Positions 24,980 through 33,796 of a DNA stretch of 64,000 nucleotides are shown here, piece after piece; positions within the stretch are counted from its first letter, which is position 1; every line of letters starts with the position of its first letter. The notes below the pieces were generated by a model. The model worked only from the letters and a program-made list of their open reading frames with translations. It was not told where the DNA came from and searched no databases. The DNA is taken from positions 138,050 to 202,049 of the forward strand of contig NZ_BMEY01000007.1 of the NCBI RefSeq assembly GCF_014637405.1, written 5' to 3'. The position numbers and the translations under genes were made by a program. Origin of the DNA: Ornithinibacillus halotolerans. Lineage in GTDB: Bacteria; Bacillota; Bacilli; Bacillales; Amphibacillaceae.

Positions 24980-25900
24980 ATGAAAAAGAAAATTGGATTA
25001 TTACTAATGTTATTTGCTTTAGTAGTTCTTGCAGCTTGTGGAAGTGCAGATGCAACTTCTGATGTAAAAAAATCCGATTCAACAAATGAATCACAAGGTA
25101 AGTCAGCTAAAGAAGAAGAACACCGAATTGTTAATACAACAGTTGCATTGGTTGAAATTACTGATGTACTTGGTATAGATCTTGTCGGTGTACCAACAAC
25201 ATATAAAGATTTACCCGAACGATATGACGGTCTTCCAGAAGTTGGTTTAGCGATGGAGCCAGACATGGAACTTATTCTGTCACTAAAACCTACTGATGTA
25301 TTGACAGTTACTACGCTAACGGAATATGTGGAAGAAAAATTTACTCAAACAAATACACCTGCAACTTATATAGATCTAGAAAGTGTTGAAGGAATGTATG
25401 AAGGCATCCTTCATTTAGGTGAAAAGTATGACCGTGAGGAAAAAGCAGAGGAAATCGTCAACGGTTTTAAAGAAAAAATGATTGAAATTGAAGAAAAAGT
25501 AAAAGATGAAGAGCCTCCAACTGTGTTAATATTATTTGGTGTTCCTGGTAGTTATTTAGTAGCAACAGAGGACTCTTATGTGGGCGATCTTGTTCGTAGA
25601 GCTGGTGGGGTCAATGCGGTGGATGCTGAAGGTTACGAATATATTGCAGCAAACACTGAAAACTTACAACAATCCAATCCAGATGTTATTCTACGTATGG
25701 CTCACGGAATGCCAGAAGAAGTAGTGGAAATGTTTGATAAAGATTTTAAAGAGAACGACATATGGAAACATTTTAAAGCAGTTCAAAATAACCTTGTATA
25801 CGACTTAGAAGAAACGAGATTTGGTTCCACCGCAAATTTAGCTCTTACAGAAGCGATGGAAGAATTAGTTGAAATGCTTTATCCAGACTTGGCGAATTAG
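24980..25900 (+). CDS. isdE: Heme-binding lipoprotein of ABC importer, IsdE-like
   Basis: 306 residues; GAGGTGGAAG lies before the ATG. A lipoprotein signal (LAAC, Cys20) is followed by a class III substrate-binding fold. The likely heme ligands are Met92 (GLAMEPDMELIL) and His242 (ILRMAHGMPEEV), corresponding to Met78 and His229 of S. aureus IsdE. It takes heme from the NEAT proteins and hands it to the permease encoded next. The lipidated Cys anchors it to the outer face of the membrane. Confidence 0.9.
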   Translation: MKKKIGLLLMLFALVVLAACGSADATSDVKKSDSTNESQGKSAKEEEHRIVNTTVALVEITDVLGIDLVGVPTTYKDLPERYDGLPEVGLAMEPDMELILSLKPTDVLTVTTLTEYVEEKFTQTNTPATYIDLESVEGMYEGILHLGEKYDREEKAEEIVNGFKEKMIEIEEKVKDEEPPTVLILFGVPGSYLVATEDSYVGDLVRRAGGVNAVDAEGYEYIAANTENLQQSNPDVILRMAHGMPEEVVEMFDKDFKENDIWKHFKAVQNNLVYDLEETRFGSTANLALTEAMEELVEMLYPDLAN

Positions 25901-25948
25901 GATAGTCTCCACAGTGGGGACTGTCCCCATATGAAAGAGGTATTATCG

Positions 25949-26932
25949 ATGGTAAAAAAGTTAGTAAGTTTTATAGTAGTTATTATTCTTTTAGTTGCAG
26001 TAACTTTATATTCTGCCATTTCAGGTAGTATTGAGATTACAGCTGGAGAATTAATAAAAGGTTTGTTCACAGGGACAAATGACAATGTTGAAATAATTAA
26101 AGATTTGCGATTCCCACGTATTATCATTGCATTATTTGCTGGTGCTACATTATCCGTATCTGGTGTTCTTTTACAAGCGGTTATGCGTAACCCTTTAGCT
26201 GAGCCAGGTATTATTGGTGTTTCATCAGGTGCTGGCTTCATGTCAATCATCATGATTACTTTCTTCCCTACATTATTTTTCTATACGCCTTTATTCTCCT
26301 TTATAGGTGGAGCAATTGCATTTTTACTCGTTTATATGTTTTCTTGGAAGTCTGGATTAAATCCATTACGAATGATTTTAATTGGTGTTGCCATTAATGC
26401 ATTATTCACTGGATTAAGCGAATTTTTGAGCTCTTCGAATGGTAGTAGTATGATGTCAGGTGTTTCGGTAACTTCATCTACACTAACAATGAAAACGTGG
26501 AATGATGTTGAAATTATTGCTTTATACGGTACAATCGGACTAATCCTTTCATTCCTAGTTTTTGCATGGTGTAACCATCTAGGATTAAAAGACAAAACAT
26601 TAAACAATCTCGGATTCCGTGTAAATCGTGCACGCTTTGTAATTTCCTTAATTGCCGTACTATTAGCATCGATTGCTACAGCTGTTGCCGGTATGTTTAC
26701 GTTTGTTGGACTTTTAATACCTCATATTGGCCGAAGTCTAGTTGGAACAGATCATAAAGCACTTATACCGTTCTCGGCATTAGCTGGTGCATTGCTTATT
26801 ATTACAGCCGATACGTTAGGAAGAACAATTGCTTCACCAATTGAAATTCCAGCATCGATTATTATGGCTATCATTGGTGGACCATTCCTCATATTCCTGC
26901 TTAGAAAGAGTGATCGTATTTATGGAAATTAA
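25949..26932 (+). CDS. isdF: Heme ABC importer permease, FecCD family (IsdF-like)
   Basis: 327 residues from the ATG at 25949 (AGAGGT 8 nt upstream); an ATG 18 nt earlier is in frame but lies in a GGGGACTGTCCCC hairpin region without SD. About nine or ten membrane helices are seen, with family segments LRFPRIIIALFAGATLSVSGVLLQAVMRNPLAEPGIIGVSSGAGF and the cytoplasmic coupling region LGFRVNRARF, then GLLIPHIGRSLVGTDHKALIPFSALAGALLL-like sequence. It overlaps the ATPase gene by 11 nt. Together they import heme. Confidence 0.9.
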   Translation: MVKKLVSFIVVIILLVAVTLYSAISGSIEITAGELIKGLFTGTNDNVEIIKDLRFPRIIIALFAGATLSVSGVLLQAVMRNPLAEPGIIGVSSGAGFMSIIMITFFPTLFFYTPLFSFIGGAIAFLLVYMFSWKSGLNPLRMILIGVAINALFTGLSEFLSSSNGSSMMSGVSVTSSTLTMKTWNDVEIIALYGTIGLILSFLVFAWCNHLGLKDKTLNNLGFRVNRARFVISLIAVLLASIATAVAGMFTFVGLLIPHIGRSLVGTDHKALIPFSALAGALLIITADTLGRTIASPIEIPASIIMAIIGGPFLIFLLRKSDRIYGN

Positions 26933-27692
26933 CAATATCTCGTTTGCCTATCAGGATAAAATAAAACGACTACACGGTATTGATGCTCAAATTAATCAAG
27001 GCGAGATTACGACAATTATCGGTCCTAATGGATGTGGAAAATCAACATTATTAGGAATAATTACAAATAATTATCAGCCTCAAGAGGGACAAGTTATTCT
27101 TGATGGTAAAGTAATAAATAAATATAAACCAAAAGAATTAGCACAGAAATTAGGTGTCGTACATCAACAAAACACCGCACCATCTGACATGACAGTGGAG
27201 AAATTAGTTGAATACGGTCGTCTGCCATATAAAAATACATTTAGTCCAAAGACCGATGAAGATGAAGAAAAGGTTGAGTGGGCACTACGTCGGACTGGAC
27301 TTTTGGATAGGAAAGATTCTAAAATAGATGCCTTATCCGGTGGACAACAACAACGGGCATGGATTGCTATGGCACTTGCTCAGGATACACCATTTTTATT
27401 TCTGGATGAACCAACATCCAATTTAGATATTTACTATCAATATGAAATATTAGACCTTGTTAAGCAATTATGTGATGAACATGGATTAACCATTGTGATG
27501 GTATTACATGATATCAATCAAGCAATCCAATATAGTCATCAAATTATTGCTATGAAACAAGGTAAGATAATTGAAAAAGGTAATCCGAAAGAAATCGTAA
27601 CACCAAAACTAATCCATGACGTCTATGGAGTTAATGTAGTTGTGAAGAATGACGAAGATTTAGGAATGTATATTGTGCCAGTCGGAATTTAG
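26922..27692 (+). CDS. Heme ABC importer ATPase, FecE/HmuV-like
   Basis: 256 residues from the ATG at 26922, which overlaps the permease stop by 11 nt; the longer frame upstream lies inside the permease. Walker A is GPNGCGKST, Q-loop VVHQQNTAP, signature LSGGQQQRAW, Walker B FLFLDEPTSNLD, and the switch His is in VLHDINQA. The weak SD fits translational coupling. In S. aureus the Isd importer lacks a dedicated FecE-type ATPase in the same position (FhuC can serve), so the full ABC set here resembles the Listeria/Bacillus arrangement. Confidence 0.9.
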   Translation: MEINNISFAYQDKIKRLHGIDAQINQGEITTIIGPNGCGKSTLLGIITNNYQPQEGQVILDGKVINKYKPKELAQKLGVVHQQNTAPSDMTVEKLVEYGRLPYKNTFSPKTDEDEEKVEWALRRTGLLDRKDSKIDALSGGQQQRAWIAMALAQDTPFLFLDEPTSNLDIYYQYEILDLVKQLCDEHGLTIVMVLHDINQAIQYSHQIIAMKQGKIIEKGNPKEIVTPKLIHDVYGVNVVVKNDEDLGMYIVPVGI

Positions 27693-27713
27693 TTGGTGGG
27701 AGGGACGCTTTTC

Positions 27714-28487
27714 ATGAAATTCAAAAGAAATGGTTGGAAAAAAGTAGTAACAATAGGTTGTTTATTAGTTTTCCTCTTTGCAGCATATAATCTTGTTGAG
27801 ATCGCAATGGAATATTATAAAAACCGGAAATCTTTGGAAGATGTACAAGAAACGTTTTATGCTTCAGCTGCAGAGAAAGGATCTGCAAATTTAACTGATA
27901 AAGCAAGTGACCTCCCAATTGTTCAAGAAGAATTTAAAGAGCTATTAGAGCAAAATGAAGAAGTCGTCGGCTGGATCAAAATTCCAGGTACAGAAATTGA
28001 TTATCCGGTCTTACAAGCTGATAACAATACAGATTACCTAAATAAAGGATTCAACAAAGAATACTCCATCGCAGGAAGTATCTTTATGGATTATCGTAAT
28101 ACCATCGATTCGATGAAACAAAATACAGTCATTTATGGGCATCGAATGAAAGATGGTTCCATGTTTGATGACTTAATTAAATATAAAGATGAAGATTTCT
28201 TTGAAGAACATAAAACTTTCGAAATAAAAACATTATACGATACGTATGAAGCAGAAATCTTTGCTGTTTATATTACAACAACAGAGTTTAATTATATAGA
28301 GACTAACTTCGCGAGTGATGATGAATTTGCTAAATATCTCACTGAAATTCGTGAGCAATCCATGTATCAAACTGATGTTGAAGTTGATGAGGATGATCAA
28401 GTTCTTACATTATCTACTTGTGATTATTTGCTAGATCCGAACGAAGGCCGCATGGTGGTACAAGCGAAATTAGTGAAGAAGAATTAA
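27714..28487 (+). CDS. srtB: Class B sortase
   Basis: 257 residues from the ATG at 27714 (GGGAGGGA 8-15 nt upstream); the TTG at 27693 is a less likely start. An N-terminal membrane anchor (about 8-28) is followed by the sortase B domain with catalytic His143 (VIYGHRM), Cys236 (TLSTCDYLLD) and Arg246 (EGRMVVQAKL). It should anchor the four-NEAT protein through its NPQTG motif. It is the last gene of the heme operon, followed by a strong terminator. No heme oxygenase (IsdG) is encoded in the operon. Confidence 0.95.
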   Translation: MKFKRNGWKKVVTIGCLLVFLFAAYNLVEIAMEYYKNRKSLEDVQETFYASAAEKGSANLTDKASDLPIVQEEFKELLEQNEEVVGWIKIPGTEIDYPVLQADNNTDYLNKGFNKEYSIAGSIFMDYRNTIDSMKQNTVIYGHRMKDGSMFDDLIKYKDEDFFEEHKTFEIKTLYDTYEAEIFAVYITTTEFNYIETNFASDDEFAKYLTEIREQSMYQTDVEVDEDDQVLTLSTCDYLLDPNEGRMVVQAKLVKKN

Positions 28488-28505
28488 TATATAGCTAGAT
28501 TTAGA

Positions 28506-28541
28506 TTTCCCTTTCATTTTTCGAATGAAGGGGATTTTTAA
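28506..28541 (+). terminator. Terminator of the heme-uptake operon
   Basis: TCCCTTTCATT (28508-28518) pairs with AATGAAGGGGA (about 28524-28534), followed by TTTTTAA. Its left arm is also the first copy of the array 3 repeat. Confidence 0.85.
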
Positions 28542-28850
28542 TGGGAAAAAGTATGAATTTCCCTTTCATAGTGACCTTGAACGGGAATACAGGCAGAAAA
28601 AGATATGTCTTTCCCTTTCATAGCGCAGATGAACAGGAATATAAGCAGAAAAAGAGCAGCATTTCCTTTTCATAGCGATGTTGAACGGCAAAATAAGCAG
28701 AAAAATAGTTGCTTTTCCCTTTCATAGCGCAGATGAACAGGAAAATAAGTAGATAAAGAGTAGCAATTCCCTTTCATAAGCGAAGTTGAACGAGAAAATA
28801 ACAAGAAAAAGAGATGAAATTCCCTTTCATGCCACAGTTGAAAGAAATTT
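28509..28850. repeat. Tandem array 3: 7 copies of a 52-bp unit seeded by a terminator arm
   Basis: CCCTTTCAT (or a one-base variant) occurs at 28509, 28561, 28613, 28665, 28717, 28769 and 28822: five intervals of exactly 52 bp and one of 53. Units read TTTCCCTTTCATAGCGCAGA, then TGAACAGGAAAATAAGCAGA and AAAAGAGTAGCA with substitutions. The first copy is the left arm of the srtB terminator, so the later copies could in principle compete for its right arm. It is non-coding, because 52 is not a multiple of 3 and stops are frequent. The stretch 28850-28960 holds nothing I recognise. Confidence 0.93.
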
Positions 28851-28963
28851 TTAAGTTTCCTTTGTCATTCAACTATTAAATGAATTTTCCCCCAAAGAGA
28901 CATACTAGCCCACTTTTTAAAAACAAACACCAATCATTAAACTTAATATGATTCCAGTATTCA

Positions 28964-28992
28964 TTGATAGGATTCCTGCCAAGTTATATACT
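28964..28992 (+). promoter_or_regulatory. Sigma-A promoter of the M28 peptidase gene
   Basis: -35 TTGATA (28964-28969) and -10 TATACT (28987-28992) with a 17-bp spacer lie 57 bp before the start codon. Confidence 0.65.
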
Positions 28993-29048
28993 ATATAGAG
29001 AAGTTTCTTAATATTTAATAAAATAATTGTGAGCTGGGAGTCGTATTG

Positions 29049-31325
29049 ATGAAAAAACAATTAAAATTAAAGCATTCCATTATCTATCCGCTAGTACTAT
29101 TGTTTATCTTTTTCCTTGCTATCTATATTGGCCTTACACCATTTAACCCACCAAAAATAAAGGATAATAGTGAATCAGAAGTCTCCATAGAAAGTGTATG
29201 GGGGTATTTAGAAAACATCGCCCAAGAACCACATCCAGTCGGTTCGATTGAACACGCAAGAGTAAGAGAATATTTAGTTGATACATTAGAAGAGATGGGC
29301 TACCCAGTAGAATTACAAGATACTCTTGCTTATAAGCCTGAAATAGCCAGGGCAACCCAAGTCCAAAATATTTTAACAAGATTAGAAGGAACAGATGCTA
29401 CTGGGACGATTATGTTAGCGGCACATTATGACACAGTCTTCAATAGTCCAGGTGCTAGTGATGATGGATATGGGGTTGCTGCATTATTAGAAGTAGCACG
29501 TTTACTCCAAGATAAGTCTCCTAAAAATGATATTATTTTCCTAATCACGGATGCAGAAGAACAATGGTTATTTGGTGCGCGTGCTTTTGTAGAGGAACAT
29601 CCATGGGCAAAAGAAGTTGATGTTGTCTTTAACTTTGAGGCAAGAGGAAATACCGGTTCTACTGTCATGTTTGAAACAAGTAAAGGAAACTATCAGTTAA
29701 TCAAAGAGTTTCATAAGGCAACTAGTTCACCAGCATCGAACTCATTCTTAAAAGAAGTGTATGATGTGATGCCGAATGGAACGGATTTAACGGAGTTTAT
29801 GAATTTTGGAATGCAAGGGTTGAACTTTGCGAGTGCCCAAGGGTTAAACGCTTATCATACAACTATTGATAGTTTAGATTTTGTAAATAAAGATACACTC
29901 CTACACCATGCAACCTATGCTTATGAATTAGCAACACATTTTGGCAATATTGATTTAAATAAAATTGAAAATCAATCAGATAAAAATGCCGTATATTTTA
30001 ACTTGTTTGGACATACATTAATTTCTTATTCAGAAAGTATGGTTATCCCCTTACTTATTATTTCGTTACTAGGCCTAATATTAACCATTTATCATGGGAT
30101 TCGTAAGAAACAATTAAAAATAACAAGCATCTTAATCGGATTCCTATTACTCTTAGTTTCATTAGCACTAACTTTTAGTATTTCGTTATTCATCTATAAA
30201 CTAATTGATCAAGCAACTCAGGAAGTTAGTTGGCTGCTAATTAATGATCAACAAATTGCTAGTATCTTTTTAATTGGTTTTCTACTAATTACTACTGCAA
30301 TATTGATCTTATTCATTAGTATAGTACAACGAAAGATAGGTACGTATTCGATTGTGATTGGTACTATGATTTGCTGGTTTCTCTTAGCCGTTGCTACTAG
30401 TTTTCTATTAACAGGAGCCAGCTACTTATTTGTATGGCCATTAATCTTTAGTTTAATAGGGATAAATCTCGTATTTTGGAAAACGGACAAATGGTCAAAT
30501 GAAAAGTATGCGATACTATATTCCGTGTTTTTGATTCCAGGAATTGTTTTGTTTACGTTCCTTGTCAATGCATTATATCTTGCTCTAACTATAACTGTCG
30601 TACATATTGTGATGGCTGTTGCTACATTGAGTCTTATGTTGTTTGTACCTGTCTTTACGAGATTAATTGGTAGTTGGAAGTATGCATTCGGATTATTAGT
30701 AATTGGAATTAGCATATTAACCTACGAATCAATAACTTTGGAGGCAACAAGTGAACATCCAACTAGTAATGAAGTGTATTACCTAGCAGATGGGGATTCA
30801 CAAAAAGCTATATGGGGAACGAAATCAAAACCGGATGCTTATACAGGCCAGTTTGTCGATGGGGAAGCCGAAAAGGGTAACTCTAACACTCTTCCAATAT
30901 ATACGTTTCTTCAAGACCTGTATGTTACAGAGGCACCTTATTATGAAATAAATTTACCAGAATCTAATATAACTACAGATGATACTGTTAATGGCTGGAG
31001 AACACTTACATTTGACCTGTCCACACCTAATGCAGCAGCAATAGAGTTTGTTACAAAAAATCATGTCACAGTTAAAGAGATGAAGGTAAATGACACACTT
31101 ATACAAAGCAATCCAACTCAATATACAATGCAAAATCCATTGTTTTTGGAGTTAATTGGAATGGGTGAAAGTATGACGCTAGAAGTTACAGTGAAAGAAG
31201 GTCAAAAACTAGAGTTTTATGTAATTAGTAAAAGTTTTGAACTACCTGGTGACTATGAAGAAAGACCATCTAACATGACTACTTATGGAGATCAGTATTG
31301 GATTTCTAGAACCTTCCAATATTAA
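29049..31325 (+). CDS. M28-family metallopeptidase fused to a multi-pass membrane domain
   Basis: 758 residues from the ATG at 29049 (GGGAG 8 nt upstream). One membrane helix (about 11-30) is followed by a zinc peptidase domain (about 45-310) with the M28 ligands His126/Asp128 (AAHYDT), Asp138 (GASDDGYG), Glu170-Glu171 (TDAEEQWLFGA), Glu197 (NFEARG) and His270 (AYHTTID). Next come about eight membrane helices (330-560) and an extracytoplasmic beta-rich C-terminal domain. The layout is that of the ERMP1/vacuolar membrane protease type. The catalytic domain should face outside. The substrate is unknown. Confidence 0.88.
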   Translation: MKKQLKLKHSIIYPLVLLFIFFLAIYIGLTPFNPPKIKDNSESEVSIESVWGYLENIAQEPHPVGSIEHARVREYLVDTLEEMGYPVELQDTLAYKPEIARATQVQNILTRLEGTDATGTIMLAAHYDTVFNSPGASDDGYGVAALLEVARLLQDKSPKNDIIFLITDAEEQWLFGARAFVEEHPWAKEVDVVFNFEARGNTGSTVMFETSKGNYQLIKEFHKATSSPASNSFLKEVYDVMPNGTDLTEFMNFGMQGLNFASAQGLNAYHTTIDSLDFVNKDTLLHHATYAYELATHFGNIDLNKIENQSDKNAVYFNLFGHTLISYSESMVIPLLIISLLGLILTIYHGIRKKQLKITSILIGFLLLLVSLALTFSISLFIYKLIDQATQEVSWLLINDQQIASIFLIGFLLITTAILILFISIVQRKIGTYSIVIGTMICWFLLAVATSFLLTGASYLFVWPLIFSLIGINLVFWKTDKWSNEKYAILYSVFLIPGIVLFTFLVNALYLALTITVVHIVMAVATLSLMLFVPVFTRLIGSWKYAFGLLVIGISILTYESITLEATSEHPTSNEVYYLADGDSQKAIWGTKSKPDAYTGQFVDGEAEKGNSNTLPIYTFLQDLYVTEAPYYEINLPESNITTDDTVNGWRTLTFDLSTPNAAAIEFVTKNHVTVKEMKVNDTLIQSNPTQYTMQNPLFLELIGMGESMTLEVTVKEGQKLEFYVISKSFELPGDYEERPSNMTTYGDQYWISRTFQY

Positions 31326-31377
31326 ATAGCTTTGTATGTGCATTGAGAAGTATAAATAGTAGGAGGAAAGAAGAATC

Positions 31378-32016
31378 ATGGCAACTAATAAGGGAAAATT
31401 TACGGAATTAAATGTAGAAAAGCTAAATATTGTCGATAAAGACGGTACGATCAAAATGACATTATTTAATAAGGAAAATATTCCACCATTGATTATGGAT
31501 GGCAAAGATATATTACCAGGCCATAGACAAAGTGACCCAATTTCTGGGATTATGTTTTATAATGGTATTGGCGAGGAATGTGGTGGACTCATATTTGGGA
31601 GTGAAGTTGATGAGGAAGGTAATGTGTTTACTGGAGGTTCATTAACGTTTGATCAATATAAACAGGACCAAGTTGTCCAAATGCATTTCTCCGAGGACAA
31701 AGGAGAGAGTGTTTATGGTTTTTCGATTTATGATCGTCCGAAAGTTTCATTGTCCCAACTAGTTGAGAAGCAAGCAACTATAGAAAAATCCAATCTAAGT
31801 GAAGAAGTGAAAAGTGAAGAAATAGATAAACTGTATGAAGGAAATGCTCAACGTGCTTTTATGGGGAAAGATAAAGAAGGAAATGTAAAGGTACAGCTAA
31901 TGGATTCAAAAGGTACTCCACGAATACGAATGGTTGTGGATAACAATGATGTGCCAAGAATGGAATTTTTAAATGAAAAAGGGGAAGTTATGTATAAACT
32001 GCCGCCTGAGAATTAA
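31378..32016 (+). CDS. Uncharacterised soluble protein, 212 aa
   Basis: AGGAGGAAAG lies before the ATG. The protein is hydrophilic, without signal peptide or membrane helix. It contains short repeating beta-hairpin-like units of the form KDGTIKMTLFNKE, KEGNVKVQLMDSKGTPRIRM and KGEVMYKL, and a Gly-rich centre (GIMFYNGIGEECGGLIFGSE). This suggests a beta-rich fold built from a repeated strand-turn-strand element. I do not recognise a named family. It lies between the M28 peptidase and the MOSC gene, 22 bp before the latter, and may be co-transcribed with it. Confidence 0.75.
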   Translation: MATNKGKFTELNVEKLNIVDKDGTIKMTLFNKENIPPLIMDGKDILPGHRQSDPISGIMFYNGIGEECGGLIFGSEVDEEGNVFTGGSLTFDQYKQDQVVQMHFSEDKGESVYGFSIYDRPKVSLSQLVEKQATIEKSNLSEEVKSEEIDKLYEGNAQRAFMGKDKEGNVKVQLMDSKGTPRIRMVVDNNDVPRMEFLNEKGEVMYKLPPEN

Positions 32017-32037
32017 TTTATCAAAGGAGAAGTCTAA

Positions 32038-32748
32038 TTGAATACACCATTTGTTCAAAAATTATTTGTAGGCAAAGTGAAAAAAGTCGGCAATCCTAAT
32101 GCAACAAAGTCAATGGAAAAAGAATGGGAATCTGGCATGTTTAAAGAGGGAACGAAAGAAAAGGTTTGGTTGTCTACTACTGGTCTTGTTGGGGATGAGG
32201 TAGCAGATAAGAAAAATCATGGTGGACCAGAAAAGGCGCTTTTTACCTATACGGTAGACCATTATGATTATTGGCAAAATAAGCAAGAAATAGAAGCCAT
32301 GCATGCTGGTGGATTCGGTGAGAACTTAGCTGTTAAATTCATGGAAGAAAGTTCTGTTTGTATTGGTGATACATATCAGCTTGGAGAAGCGGTAATTCAA
32401 GTTTCCCAGCCGAGAAGACCGTGTTGGAAACCAGCTCGTCGATTTAAAACAATGGACCTTGCATTGAGAATTCAAGATTCAGGACGAACAGGCTGGTATT
32501 TCCGAGTATTAAAAGAAGGGTATATACAAAAAGACCTGGAATTTACATTAATAGAGCGTCCATATCCTGAATGGACAATTGCTAATTGTAATGAAGTCAT
32601 GTACGTAAAAAAAGATGACCTTGAGCTAAATGAGAACTTAGCCTCGTGTCATCTATTAGCAGAAAACTGGAAACAAACATTAATGAAACGATTAGCAGGT
32701 AAGGAGTCAACAGGTGAAAATCGGGTTTTTGGTCCGAATAAACAGTAA
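32038..32748 (+). CDS. MOSC-domain protein (YiiM/YflK-like)
   Basis: 236 residues; TTG start at 32038 with AAAGGAG 8 nt upstream. The MOSC domain (about 10-165) has the GGPEKALFTYTVDHYDYW segment, GGFGENLAV and QVSQPRRPCWKPARRF, containing the conserved Cys that in this superfamily contacts the molybdenum cofactor or its sulfur. A C-terminal three-helix region follows, as in YiiM-type proteins. MOSC proteins act in Moco sulfuration or as Moco-dependent reductases of N-hydroxylated compounds. A terminator follows directly. Confidence 0.87.
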   Translation: MNTPFVQKLFVGKVKKVGNPNATKSMEKEWESGMFKEGTKEKVWLSTTGLVGDEVADKKNHGGPEKALFTYTVDHYDYWQNKQEIEAMHAGGFGENLAVKFMEESSVCIGDTYQLGEAVIQVSQPRRPCWKPARRFKTMDLALRIQDSGRTGWYFRVLKEGYIQKDLEFTLIERPYPEWTIANCNEVMYVKKDDLELNENLASCHLLAENWKQTLMKRLAGKESTGENRVFGPNKQ

Positions 32749-32750
32749 AT

Positions 32751-32788
32751 AAGAAACTGCACGTAATTGTGCGGTTTCTTATTTTTTA
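32751..32788. terminator. Terminator between convergent genes
   Basis: AAGAAACTGCAC (32751-32762) pairs with GTGCGGTTTCTT (32769-32780; one G-T pair), then ATTTTTT on the plus strand. The last codons of the minus-strand hydrolase overlap it. Confidence 0.8.
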
Positions 32789-33630
32789 ATCGCTTCAACT
32801 TCTGATTGGAAAAACTGTTCAACTAATAAATTGATTTCATCGGGCTTTTCAATCACTGTCCAATGACCACAGTCTTCCAATGGATGTAATTGTGCATGAG
32901 GAATAAATTTAATTAATAACTCTTCAATTATGGTAGGGCTTAAAATATCATGACTTCCTTGTGCAATAAGGATTGGAATATTTGCTAGCTGTTCTACATG
33001 ACTAGTTAAATCATAATTTTTCTCAATGTCCTCTACCATGACATGATTCACCGTATGGTTCATGATTGTTTTACTCTTTTTTAATAAATTATTCTTGTCA
33101 AATACATAGTAAGGGTCTAATATATCTAACAAATCATCCGTAGATGCATGACCTTTATTTGCTTTTCTATCTGTGGAAACGAGTTTTATTTTGTCTTTAA
33201 TCGATATTTTCTTTAATAATTCCTTCTTAAACATATTAAATCCTTTATTGTTTATACCAATTGCTGCGGTAAGAAACAGCTTATTTACTCTCTCTGGGAA
33301 GCTAGCTGCATAAGAAAGTGCGAGCATACTGCCCCATGATTCTCCAAATATATTAATCTTCTCTAGTTGTAGTTCTTTCCGCAAAGATTCTAGTGTATTT
33401 ATTTCTTCCTCGATGGAGTAGTTATTCCCTGGTAAAGGATCTGAACTACCGCAGCCACGTTGATCATACAAGATTAACTGAAAATGTTTTGCTAGAGGTA
33501 GTATATGTGGTAAGAAAAAACGGTGCTCACTACCTGGGCCTCCGTGTAGAAAAATAATCGGTTCCCCATACCCAATAATATTAATAAACAGATGGTGACC
33601 TTCAATCATTATATGTTTTGCCCTTGTCAT
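32779..33630 (-). CDS. Alpha/beta hydrolase, proline-iminopeptidase-like
   Basis: 283 residues from the ATG at 33630 (GGAGTGAT 4 nt upstream); an upstream in-frame ATG lacks an SD. The oxyanion motif is HGGPGSEH, then YDQRGCGSSDP, the nucleophile elbow GESWGS, an acid in GSHDILSP and the catalytic His in EDCGHWTV. HGGPG plus DQRGxGxS is the mark of S33 aminopeptidase-like enzymes. No signal peptide. The substrate may be N-terminal Pro peptides or a small ester. Confidence 0.85.
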   Translation of the reverse strand: MTRAKHIMIEGHHLFINIIGYGEPIIFLHGGPGSEHRFFLPHILPLAKHFQLILYDQRGCGSSDPLPGNNYSIEEEINTLESLRKELQLEKINIFGESWGSMLALSYAASFPERVNKLFLTAAIGINNKGFNMFKKELLKKISIKDKIKLVSTDRKANKGHASTDDLLDILDPYYVFDKNNLLKKSKTIMNHTVNHVMVEDIEKNYDLTSHVEQLANIPILIAQGSHDILSPTIIEELLIKFIPHAQLHPLEDCGHWTVIEKPDEINLLVEQFFQSEVEAIKK

Positions 33631-33796
33631 GTTTATCACTCCAATAATAGTCATTTTTCTGCTTACGAAAAGTCTTTTGTTTTATAAAATATGTTAAACT
33701 TATATAAAGACTTTATAGAAAATTCTGTATTAAATATACATAAAAAAACGATAATGATCCACAATCAATTATCTCAAGAAATGGAGTGGAGGAAAA

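Noticed and set aside
25901..25930. GGGGACTGTCCCC-type inverted repeat (a similar GGGGACAGTTCCC lies near 44484)
   Set aside because: A short motif common in many genomes' intergenic regions; no U-tract and no clear role, so not raised to a finding.
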